Of a stretch of DNA of 15,168 bases, positions 7,595 through 13,818 are shown in pieces; position 1 is the stretch's first letter, and the number at the start of each line of letters is the position of its first letter. The stretch is from the NCBI GenBank assembly GCA_049679965.1, contig JBAUGX010000165.1:1-15168 (forward strand). The letters are read 5' to 3'. The notes below the pieces were generated by a model. It searched no databases. It saw nothing but the letters and a program-made list of their open reading frames with translations, and had not been told where the DNA came from. This stretch comes from 2-12-FULL-65-11 sp049679965. GTDB lineage: Bacteria; Acidobacteriota; Vicinamibacteria; Vicinamibacterales; CAVVIG01. The translations under genes and the position numbers were made by a program.

Positions 7595-8591
7595 CGACGG
7601 TGTCCCTTTCGGCATGAGCGGCCTCGGCGCTCCCGGCAGCCTCGCCGGGCAGCGCATCCTTCTCTTCGGTCGTGAGCGACAGGAAGATCTCTTCGAGGCT
7701 CATGCGCATGGGGCGCAGCTCGAGCAGCCCCCAGCCGCCGTTCACCACGGTCCGGGCGAGATCCTGGCGCACGTCGCGCCCGCTCTCGCTCTCGACCTCG
7801 TAGCCGACGAGGCGGGCCTTGCGCTCGGACTCGACGACCCGTACGACCCCGGCCACGCGCGCGAGCGCGGCGCCGGCATCCGCGTCGCCGGCGTCCACCT
7901 GGACGTACATCGTGGCCGAGCCCCGCAGCCGCGCCGTCAGGTTGTCGGGCGTGTCGACGGCGACCACCTTGCCCTTGTTGATGATGACCACACGCTGGCA
8001 GGTCTGCGAGACCTCGGGGAGGATGTGCGTGCTGAGGATGATCGTATGATCGCCCGCCAGGTCCTTGATGAGCTCGCGCGTCTCGATGATTTGCTTCGGA
8101 TCGAGGCCGGCCGTCGGCTCGTCCAGAATGAGCACGTCGGGGTTGTGGATGAGGGCCTGGGCCAGGCCCACGCGCTGCCGGTAACCCTTGGAGAGCTTCG
8201 AGCATTGACGGTTCGCGACGTCGGTGATGCGCGTGCGGGCCATCATTTCGCGAATCCGCTCGCGCCGCCCGGCCGCCGGCACGCCTTTGATTTTCGATAC
8301 GAAGTCCATGTACTCGGCGACCGTCATGTCGGGATAGAGCGGCGGCGTTTCCGGCAGGTAGCCGGTGCGGCGTTTGGCTTCGATCGGCTGCTCGAACACG
8401 TCGAACCCGGCGACGATGGCCTTGCCGTCGGTCGCCGGCATGTAGCCGGTCAGGATCCGCATCGTGGTGGTCTTGCCGGCGCCGTTCGGCCCGAGAAAAC
8501 CGAGGATTTCGCCCCGCTCGACACGGAAGCTGACGTCGTTGACCGCCGTGACACGGCCGTACTGCTTGGTGAGATGCTGCACTTCAATCAT
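7587..8591 (-). CDS. ABC transporter ATP-binding protein (GldA/NosF/CcmA-like)
   Basis: 334 residues, the nucleotide-binding subunit of the four-gene ABC system. Motifs: Walker A G-P-N-G-A-G-K-T (34-41); the Q-loop position reads Y-L-P-E-T-P-P-L-Y (78-86) with Glu instead of Gln, as is usual in the GldA/NosF group; signature L-S-K-G-Y-R-Q (133-139); Walker B L-I-L-D-E-P (154-159) with Glu158 catalytic; H-loop His189 in S-T-H. After about residue 225 there is a C-terminal extension of roughly 110 residues with a beta-alpha pattern, typical of DUF4162-containing ABC-2 ATPases. The ATG start at 8591 is preceded by AGGGCGG a few bases upstream. It is the first gene of the operon and is divergent from the peroxiredoxin gene. 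Confidence 0.93.
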   Translation of the reverse strand: MIEVQHLTKQYGRVTAVNDVSFRVERGEILGFLGPNGAGKTTTMRILTGYMPATDGKAIVAGFDVFEQPIEAKRRTGYLPETPPLYPDMTVAEYMDFVSKIKGVPAAGRRERIREMMARTRITDVANRQCSKLSKGYRQRVGLAQALIHNPDVLILDEPTAGLDPKQIIETRELIKDLAGDHTIILSTHILPEVSQTCQRVVIINKGKVVAVDTPDNLTARLRGSATMYVQVDAGDADAGAALARVAGVVRVVESERKARLVGYEVESESGRDVRQDLARTVVNGGWGLLELRPMRMSLEEIFLSLTTEEKDALPGEAAGSAEAAHAERDTVDA

Positions 8592-8672
8592 AGAACCGCC
8601 CTACTGTGGCACGTGAACAACCAAAAATCCTAACCGAACCACCCGTTGGGAAACAACAGACGGAGGAGACTG
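8592..8672. other. Divergent intergenic region between the ABC operon and the peroxiredoxin/P-ATPase genes
   Basis: These 81 bases must hold the start signals for both directions. They are A-rich compared with the flanks and contain the palindrome CACGTG (8610-8615) near the middle. I could not find a convincing -35/-10 pair for either strand, so no promoter is called. Confidence 0.4.
8662..8669 (+). promoter_or_regulatory. Shine-Dalgarno GGAGGAGA for the peroxiredoxin gene
   Basis: GGAGGAGA lies directly upstream of the ATG at 8673. It decides the start there rather than at the in-frame TTG at 8646, which would place this ribosome site inside the coding region. Confidence 0.8.
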
Positions 8673-9143
8673 ATGCCTTTAGACGTCGGATCGAGCGCTC
8701 CCGATTTCACCCTGCCCAACGAGGAGCGGGAGCCGGTCACCCTCAGCCGGTTCCGCGGCCGGCCCGTCGTGTTGGCGTTCTTCCCGGCGGCGTTCAGCTC
8801 GGGATGCGTCGCCGAGCTCTGCACCTTCCGCGACCGGATCGGGCGACTCAACGCCGCCAATGCCCAGGTCTTCGGCATCAGCGTGGATACGTTCTTTGCC
8901 TTGAAGGCGTTTCACACCGAGCAGAAGCTCACATTTCCCCTGCTCAGCGACTTCAACAAGCAGGTCATCCGCGACTACGGCGTCTTCAACGAGGACATGA
9001 TCGGCCTCAAAGGTATCGCCAAGCGCGCCGTCTTCGTGCTCGATCGCCACGGCATCATCCGCCACCGCGAGGTGCTCGACGATGCCCGCAACGAGCTGGA
9101 TGATCAGAAAGTGTTCGAAGTGCTCGCCACGCTTGCACGCTAG
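8673..9143 (+). CDS. Peroxiredoxin / redoxin domain protein (PrxQ-Bcp / AhpE-like)
   Basis: 156 residues, a full-length thioredoxin-fold peroxidase that should reduce H2O2 and organic hydroperoxides in the cytoplasm. The N-terminal A-P-D-F-T-L-P (9-15) is the usual family opening. The active site is F-F-P-A-A-F-S-S-G-C (36-45): Pro38, Ser42 in place of the common Thr, and peroxidatic Cys45. A second Cys at 50 gives C-x4-C, the spacing of the atypical two-Cys PrxQ/Bcp enzymes, while the P-A-A-F-S surroundings resemble AhpE. Arg at the end of the fold is present in the G-I-A-K-R-A-V-F-V-L-D strand. The gene is followed after 15 bases by the metal ATPase, suggesting co-transcription and a shared stress role. 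Peroxiredoxin is certain; the subclass is likely PrxQ-like. Confidence 0.9.
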   Translation: MPLDVGSSAPDFTLPNEEREPVTLSRFRGRPVVLAFFPAAFSSGCVAELCTFRDRIGRLNAANAQVFGISVDTFFALKAFHTEQKLTFPLLSDFNKQVIRDYGVFNEDMIGLKGIAKRAVFVLDRHGIIRHREVLDDARNELDDQKVFEVLATLAR

Positions 9144-9158
9144 ACGTACACTGATCCC

Positions 9159-11303
9159 ATGGCCGCGAACGTCTGCACGGTGTGCGAACTGCATGCCGAG
9201 TCGACCTTCAAGATCGAGGGGATGGACTGTCGCGAAGAGGTGGTGATCCTCGAGCGACGGCTGAAGAACCTGGTCGGCCTGGAAGCGTTCTCGGCTGATC
9301 TCATGGCCGAGCGGCTGCACGTCAAGTACGACGCTGCGAAGCTGTCGGCCGCCGACGTGGTCGACGCGGTGGCCGACACGGGGATGCGCGCCTGGCTCGA
9401 GCACGAAGAACCGGTCGCGCATAGCGAGCACCAGACACGAATACGCCGGCTCCTCGTGTGGACCTCCGGAGTCGCGCTCGCCGCCGGTCTGCTCGCCGAC
9501 ATGGTGACCGGCCCCGCCGCGCTGGCCACGCCATGCTTCATCGTCGCGCTCGGCGCGGGGGCGGGTCTGACGCTGCCTCGCGCCTGGCGAGCGCTCCGGT
9601 CCCGAGTGCTCGACATCAACGTGCTCATGCTGATTGCGGCGGCCGGTGCGTCGCTCCTGGGGCAGTGGTCCGAAGCGGCCACCGTGGTCTTCCTGTTTGC
9701 CGTGGCGCAGGCCCTCGAGGCGCGCACGATGGACCGTGCGCGGAGCGCCATCCGGGCCCTCATGGACCTGACGCCGGCCGAGGCGCTCGTGAAAGACCCC
9801 GGGGACAACGGCGTCGAGCGCCGCGTCCCGGTGGACACGCTCGGGGTGGGCGCGGTCATCGTGGTGCGCCCGGGCGAGAAGATACCGCTCGACGGGCGCG
9901 TGCTGGCCGGTCAGAGCGCCGTGAACCAGTCGCCGGTGACGGGCGAGTCGCTGGCGGCCGACAAAGGGCCCGGCGACGAGGTGTACGCCGGCACCATCAA
10001 CGGCCGGGGCGCGCTTGACGTGCAGGTGACGCACGTCCGCCGCGATTCGACGCTGGCCCGCATCATTCATCTGGTCGAACGCGCGCAGGCGCAGCGCGCG
10101 CCGGCTCAGACCCTGGTCGAGCGCTTCGCCGGCGTCTACACGCCGGTGGTCATCGCGCTCGCCATTCTCGTCGCCACCGTGCCGCCGCTCGCGCTGGGCC
10201 AGAGCTGGGAGTCGTGGATCTACCGCGCGCTCGTCCTGCTGGTCGTCTCCTGCCCGTGCGCGCTCGTCATCTCGACGCCGGTGTCGGTGGTCGCGGCGCT
10301 CTCTGCCGCGGCGCGGCAGGGCGTGCTCATCAAGGGCGGCGCGCACCTGGAGCGGGCCAGCACGGTCCGCTGCGTGGCGTTCGACAAGACGGGCACGCTC
10401 ACCCGCGGTGTCCCGGAAGTGGTCGATGTCCTGGCGCTCGACAGCCTGGACCCACGCGGCATCGTCGGCCTGGCCGCGTCGGTCGAGCAGCGGTCCGAGC
10501 ATCCGATCGCTCAGGCCATCCTGCGCTACGCGGCCGCAAGGCAGATTGCCGCCGAGCCCGCCGCCGATGTGTCGTCGTTGTTCGGCCGCGGCGCGGAAGG
10601 ACGGGTGCGGGGCGCACGCGTGCTCCTCGGCAACCATCGACTGTTCGAAGAGCAGGGGCTGTGCACGCCGGCGATTCACGATCGCCTCGACCAGCTCGGG
10701 GCCGCGGGACAAACCCCGGTGCTCGTCGCGCGGGATGGCCGGTCGGTCGGGATCATTGCCCTCGCGGACGAGCCCCGCGAAGCTGGTCGCGACACCGTCG
10801 ATCTGCTGAGGGCCCAGGGCGTCCGATCCATCGTCATGCTGACCGGCGACAGCCGGAATACGGCCAGGGCGATGGCCGCCCGGCTCGGTGTTGACGAGTA
10901 TCGCGCGGAGCTGTTGCCAGAAGACAAAGTCGCCGCGGTCGAGGAATTGCGGCAGCGGTTCGGCTCGGTGGCGATGGTGGGCGACGGCGTCAACGATGCC
11001 CCGGCGCTCGCCCGGGCCGATGTCGGTATTGCGCTCGGCGCGGCCGGGAGCGATGCCGCGCTCGAGACGGCCGACGTGGCGTTGATGGCCGACGAGCTGC
11101 TGAAGATTCCCTACGCGCTGCGCCTGAGCCGCGCCACGATGCGGAACATCCGCATGAACGTCGCGATTTCCATCGCCATGAAGGCGGCCTTCGTGGTGGC
11201 GGCGGTCGCCGGGGTCGCGACGCTCTGGATGGCGATTCTGGCCGACACGGGGGCGTCGGTCCTCGTCATCGCCAACGCGCTCCGACTCCTGCGGACGCAT
11301 TAA
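9159..11303 (+). CDS. Heavy-metal translocating P-type ATPase, Zn/Cd/Pb type (P1B-2, CadA/ZntA family)
   Basis: 714 residues, an ATP-driven efflux pump of the inner membrane. An N-terminal metal-binding domain (about 14-80) carries G-M-D-C-R-E-E (21-27), where Glu residues replace the second Cys, as in many Zn/Cd pumps; an extra C-x-x-C lies at 6-9. Actuator T-G-E-S is at 261-264. The transport site C-P-C (365-367) is in helix 6, with Lys675 and Asp696 in the last helices; the CPC/Lys/Asp set points to divalent Zn, Cd or Pb rather than Cu. Phosphorylation site D-K-T-G-T is at 409-413, S-E-H-P at 446-449, and G-D-G-V-N-D at 608-613. About eight membrane helices. All catalytic residues are present. 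ATG at 9159 has no evident Shine-Dalgarno; the gene probably depends on the peroxiredoxin transcript 15 bases upstream. No metal regulator gene is nearby. Confidence 0.95.
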   Translation: MAANVCTVCELHAESTFKIEGMDCREEVVILERRLKNLVGLEAFSADLMAERLHVKYDAAKLSAADVVDAVADTGMRAWLEHEEPVAHSEHQTRIRRLLVWTSGVALAAGLLADMVTGPAALATPCFIVALGAGAGLTLPRAWRALRSRVLDINVLMLIAAAGASLLGQWSEAATVVFLFAVAQALEARTMDRARSAIRALMDLTPAEALVKDPGDNGVERRVPVDTLGVGAVIVVRPGEKIPLDGRVLAGQSAVNQSPVTGESLAADKGPGDEVYAGTINGRGALDVQVTHVRRDSTLARIIHLVERAQAQRAPAQTLVERFAGVYTPVVIALAILVATVPPLALGQSWESWIYRALVLLVVSCPCALVISTPVSVVAALSAAARQGVLIKGGAHLERASTVRCVAFDKTGTLTRGVPEVVDVLALDSLDPRGIVGLAASVEQRSEHPIAQAILRYAAARQIAAEPAADVSSLFGRGAEGRVRGARVLLGNHRLFEEQGLCTPAIHDRLDQLGAAGQTPVLVARDGRSVGIIALADEPREAGRDTVDLLRAQGVRSIVMLTGDSRNTARAMAARLGVDEYRAELLPEDKVAAVEELRQRFGSVAMVGDGVNDAPALARADVGIALGAAGSDAALETADVALMADELLKIPYALRLSRATMRNIRMNVAISIAMKAAFVVAAVAGVATLWMAILADTGASVLVIANALRLLRTH

Positions 11304-11331
11304 CCGACGAACCTGCGCACCGACGCTTTTT
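11304..11331. other. Very short convergent junction with a T6 tract
   Basis: Only 28 bases separate the stops of the P-type ATPase (+) and the CNNM/CorC gene (-). The stretch holds two copies of ACCGACG, and a run of six T at 11327-11332. I do not see a clear stem before the T-run, so a terminator is possible but not supported. Confidence 0.35.
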
Positions 11332-12687
11332 TCAATCTGGCTCTTGAGTGTCTTCCGCGTTCTCTGTCGTGGCGCTCTTGCTTGGCGCCGAGAGCCATAC
11401 CCTCGCCACGCGCAGTCCGTCCATCTGGTCGACGCGCATCTGGCGCCCTTCGACGTCGATGATGTCGCCGACCCGGGCGCCGTGTCCCAACCGGCCGAGC
11501 ATGTAGCCACCGACGGTCGTGTAGGCCGCCTCGTCGATCTCCAGCGCAAACTGGGCGTTGACGTCCGCAACAATCGTCAGGCCGTCGATGTCCGCCGATC
11601 CATCCGGCCGGTTCGCGATCCGGGGCGCGGCGCCGAACTCGCCGCCGATACCGCCGACGATGCGCTCCATCAGCGACTCGAAGGTGACGATCCCGGCGGT
11701 GCCGCCGTATTCGTCGATCACGATGGCTTCGCGCATGCGTCGCCGGCGCATCTCGGCCAGCAAGTCGTCGGCACGCAGCGTCTCGGGCACCGCCAGCGCC
11801 TCGCGCGCCAGCGCGCCGGCGTCCACCGGCTCGTTGGGCTTCGCGAGGACCTTCAGCAGATCGGTGACGTGCAGGAAGCCGATCAGATCGTCGAGGCCCG
11901 TGCGGTAGACCGGCAGTCGTGTGTGGGAGCCGTGCACGAACTGGCCAATCAGCACGTCACGCGGCGCGGTGGCGGCGACGGCGACGATCTCGGTGCGCGG
12001 CGTCATGATCTCCGAGGCCGTGAGATCGGAAAAGCCGAGGACGCGATGCAGCATCTGCTCTTCGTCTTCTTCGAGCACGCCGGCTTCCTGGCTGGCCGTC
12101 ACGAGCATCTTCAGCTCTTCTTCCGAGTGCACCATCCGGGATCGGACCTGGGTGCCCAGGCCGAGCACCCGCACGACGGCCTGACCGGCGCCGTTCAGCA
12201 CCCGGATGAAGGGCCAGAAGATCCGCATGAAGACCTCGGTCGGCCTGACGACGACCAGCGCAGTGGCCTCCGAGTGCTCGAGTGCGATGGTCTTGGCTGC
12301 CAGTTCGCCCAGGACGACGTGCAGACCCGTAATGATCGCGAAGGCGACGGCCACGGCGATGGTGTGGGCGGTGGTTTCGGCGAGCAGCGTCGGCAGGCTG
12401 GTCAAGGCCGGCTGGACCAGCGAGGCGAGCAGCGGCTCGCCCACCCACCCGAGGCCGAGGCTCGCCATCGTGATGCCCAGCTGCGTGGCGGCAATATAGT
12501 GATCGGGCTCCGTCACCGCCCGGCGCACCGCCCGCGCCCCCCAGTGCCCTTCGGCGACCAGTTGATCGACGCGCGTCTTGCGCACGGTGACGATCGAAAA
12601 CTCCGCGGCGACGAAGAATCCATTGGCGAACACGAGCAGCAGGATCCCGGCCACCTGCCATGCGGCGCCTGCGAACGACGACTCCAT
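11332..12687 (-). CDS. CNNM/CorC family membrane protein (DUF21 - CBS pair - CorC_HlyC)
   Basis: 451 residues. An N-terminal DUF21/CNNM membrane domain (about 1-180) has helices near 10-30, 66-95, 107-127 and 150-175, with the family stretch L-G-E-L-A-A-K-T-I-A-L (126-136), where A-A-K replaces the usual V-P-K. It is followed by a CBS pair (about 224-345) with M-T-P-R-T-E-I-V-A-V and I-D-E-Y-G-G-T-A-G-I-V-T, and a C-terminal CorC_HlyC domain (about 360-433) containing D-G and V-G-G-Y-M-L-G-R-L-G. CBS pairs in CNNM proteins bind ATP-Mg; the family is implicated in Mg2+/Co2+ efflux or Mg2+ homeostasis, and the name hemolysin is historical. Its ATG overlaps the TGA of the receiver-PilZ gene by one base (TGATG), so the two are co-translated. 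The low-complexity tail (435-451) is not conserved in the family. Confidence 0.92.
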   Translation of the reverse strand: MESSFAGAAWQVAGILLLVFANGFFVAAEFSIVTVRKTRVDQLVAEGHWGARAVRRAVTEPDHYIAATQLGITMASLGLGWVGEPLLASLVQPALTSLPTLLAETTAHTIAVAVAFAIITGLHVVLGELAAKTIALEHSEATALVVVRPTEVFMRIFWPFIRVLNGAGQAVVRVLGLGTQVRSRMVHSEEELKMLVTASQEAGVLEEDEEQMLHRVLGFSDLTASEIMTPRTEIVAVAATAPRDVLIGQFVHGSHTRLPVYRTGLDDLIGFLHVTDLLKVLAKPNEPVDAGALAREALAVPETLRADDLLAEMRRRRMREAIVIDEYGGTAGIVTFESLMERIVGGIGGEFGAAPRIANRPDGSADIDGLTIVADVNAQFALEIDEAAYTTVGGYMLGRLGHGARVGDIIDVEGRQMRVDQMDGLRVARVWLSAPSKSATTENAEDTQEPD

Positions 12688-13406
12688 CAGGCTTTGCGGT
12701 TGGAGAAGAAGTGCGCGTCGACGAACTCGTCGATGACGGTCTGGTGGGCGGCATCCACCTTCTCGAACTGGACGCCCATGCCGACGCGGCGGTCGCTCCA
12801 GGCGACGCGTCCCTCCACATCGAGGTCCTTTTTCGATCCGGGCATGCGGAAGCGGACCTTGATTTTGGCGCCGCCTTCGAGCGGGCTCGTGGTCCGGATC
12901 GCGATGCCGCCATGGCTCAAGTTGAGCGTCAGCGCGGCCGCGATCGTGTTGCCGAAGCGGTACTGGGCGGGAATGCCGAGCACGACCCGAGGACTGCCGC
13001 GGCGGTTGAAGCTGTCGGGGAAGAGGTGGGGGGCGATCGACGGCAGGATGTGCTGGACCGCGCTGTACTCGTTGACGTACCCGGCGACTCCGAGGGCGGC
13101 CAGCTCACGCACTTCGTCGGCGTTCGCGATCGTGCCGCTGAAAATGAGGATCGGCAGCCGCCCTTCGTCGAGCTTGCGGATGCCGCGCACCAGGTCGAGA
13201 CCGGGCGCATGCGGCAGCCGCAGGTCGAGGACGATGAGATCAATCTTGTCGAGATCGGCGCGGACGCGCGCCAGCAGCTCCGCCGCGCTCTTGACCGGGA
13301 CCGCTTTGTGGCCCGCGTGCTCGAGCGCCGTTCGAAACCGATCGCGGACGAACGCCGTGTCGTCGGCGATGACGATCGTCTTGGAGGTGATCGAGGTAGT
13401 GGCCAT
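12687..13406 (-). CDS. Response-regulator receiver domain fused to a PilZ (c-di-GMP-binding) domain
   Basis: 239 residues from the ATG at 13406; a TTG four codons upstream (13418) is in frame but less likely, and neither has a clear Shine-Dalgarno. Receiver domain (about 9-125): acidic pair D15-D16, phospho-acceptor D61 in I-V-L-D-L-R-L-P, and S90 in I-F-S-G-T. The conserved Lys expected after A-G-Y-V is missing: the sequence is N112-E113. PilZ domain (about 134-232): R136-G-S-P-R140 fits R-x-x-x-R and N162-L-S-H-G-G167 fits N-x-S-x-x-G, the two c-di-GMP-binding motifs. It is thus a cytoplasmic two-input switch with no DNA-binding domain. No sensor kinase is adjacent; its operon partner is the CNNM/CorC protein. 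The missing Lys suggests altered or phosphorylation-independent signalling. Confidence 0.88.
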   Translation of the reverse strand: MATTSITSKTIVIADDTAFVRDRFRTALEHAGHKAVPVKSAAELLARVRADLDKIDLIVLDLRLPHAPGLDLVRGIRKLDEGRLPILIFSGTIANADEVRELAALGVAGYVNEYSAVQHILPSIAPHLFPDSFNRRGSPRVVLGIPAQYRFGNTIAAALTLNLSHGGIAIRTTSPLEGGAKIKVRFRMPGSKKDLDVEGRVAWSDRRVGMGVQFEKVDAAHQTVIDEFVDAHFFSNRKA

Positions 13407-13449
13407 GTCAGAGGTCAATCGAACTGCGTCAGCGCGGCCCTGTGCCGCG

Positions 13450-13479
13450 TTGCAGATCCGCGAAGGTTGTCGCTATAAT
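13450..13479 (+). promoter_or_regulatory. Sigma70-type promoter for the LysW-like/larE operon
   Basis: TTGCAG (13450-13455) and a perfect TATAAT (13474-13479) are separated by 18 bases, in an otherwise GC-rich region between divergent genes. Transcription would begin near 13486, leaving a 5' untranslated region of about 95 bases before the ATG at 13582. Confidence 0.7.
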
Positions 13480-13481
13480 CC

Positions 13482-13516
13482 GAATCCGCGCGCGACCGTG
13501 CCTCCGAGCGGGATTC
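13482..13516 (+). other. Imperfect stem-loop at the 5' end of the LysW-like/larE transcript
   Basis: GAATCCGC (13482-13489) can pair with GCGGGATTC (13508-13516), with one extra base bulged, around a GC-rich loop of about 18 bases. It begins within a few bases of the predicted transcription start, so it would form the very 5' end of the mRNA and could affect stability. It does not match a riboswitch known to me. Confidence 0.4.
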
Positions 13517-13565
13517 TGGCACGTCATCGGCCCAATTGCCAATCGTACGCCGGCCGTCGCGCCAC

Positions 13566-13571
13566 GAGGAG
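13566..13571 (+). promoter_or_regulatory. Shine-Dalgarno GAGGAG for the LysW-like gene
   Basis: GAGGAG lies ten bases before the ATG at 13582 and supports this start, even though the same reading frame stays open for a long way upstream. Confidence 0.65.
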
Positions 13572-13581
13572 CCTTCCGTCA

Positions 13582-13818
13582 ATGGCCACCTGTCCTGAAT
13601 GCGAGGCCGAAATCGAGGTCGATGAATTCGACGTCGACAAAGGCGATCAAGTGAGCTGCCCCGAGTGCGGCAGCAATCTCGAGGTGACCGGCGTCTCGCC
13701 CATCGAGCTCGATCTCGCGCCAGAGGAGGAGGAGGAAGCGCTGGGCGGTGACGACCTCGATGACGAAGACGACGCAGACGAGGACGAAGACGACGAAGAC
13801 GAGGGCTTTAACGAATGA
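13582..13818 (+). CDS. LysW-like zinc-ribbon protein with long acidic tail
   Basis: 78 residues. The N-terminal half is a zinc ribbon with two C-P-E-C knuckles (C4/C7 and C26/C29) and the E-A-E-I-E-V surroundings typical of LysW, the amino-group carrier of the alpha-aminoadipate lysine pathway and related arginine/ornithine routes in Thermus, archaea and others. Classical LysW is about 54 residues and ends in E-D-W-G-E, whose last Glu carries the substrate. Here the protein is longer: residues 47-78 are almost all Asp/Glu, ending in E-G-F-N-E, so a C-terminal Glu remains but the Trp-Gly motif does not. No lysX/argX or other carrier-dependent enzymes are nearby. Its TGA overlaps the ATG of larE (ATGA), implying a linked role. 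It could be a partner or carrier for LarE, or just a zinc-ribbon protein; this is inference. Confidence 0.82.
   Translation: MATCPECEAEIEVDEFDVDKGDQVSCPECGSNLEVTGVSPIELDLAPEEEEEALGGDDLDDEDDADEDEDDEDEGFNE

Noticed and set aside
5168..7675. An 835-codon open frame on the plus strand opposite the ABC operon
   Set aside because: Its translation is rich in R, D, H, V and L with no domain motif; it is the antisense reading of high-GC3 genes whose real products are well-recognised families.
8610..8615. CACGTG in the divergent region as an operator
   Set aside because: A six-base palindrome alone is not evidence of a binding site; no longer dyad surrounds it.
11304..11332. Bidirectional terminator between the P-type ATPase and CNNM/CorC genes
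   Set aside because: A T6 run is present, but the preceding bases form a direct repeat (ACCGACG) rather than a stem.
8679..11573. A 964-codon open frame on the minus strand opposite the peroxiredoxin and P-type ATPase
   Set aside because: Low-complexity R/H/D/G-rich translation without motifs; it is the shadow of two certain genes.
11344..13581. Open frame upstream of and in frame with the LysW-like gene
   Set aside because: It is the antisense of the CNNM/CorC and receiver-PilZ genes. The ribosome site at 13566 and the promoter at 13450-13479 support a start at 13582.
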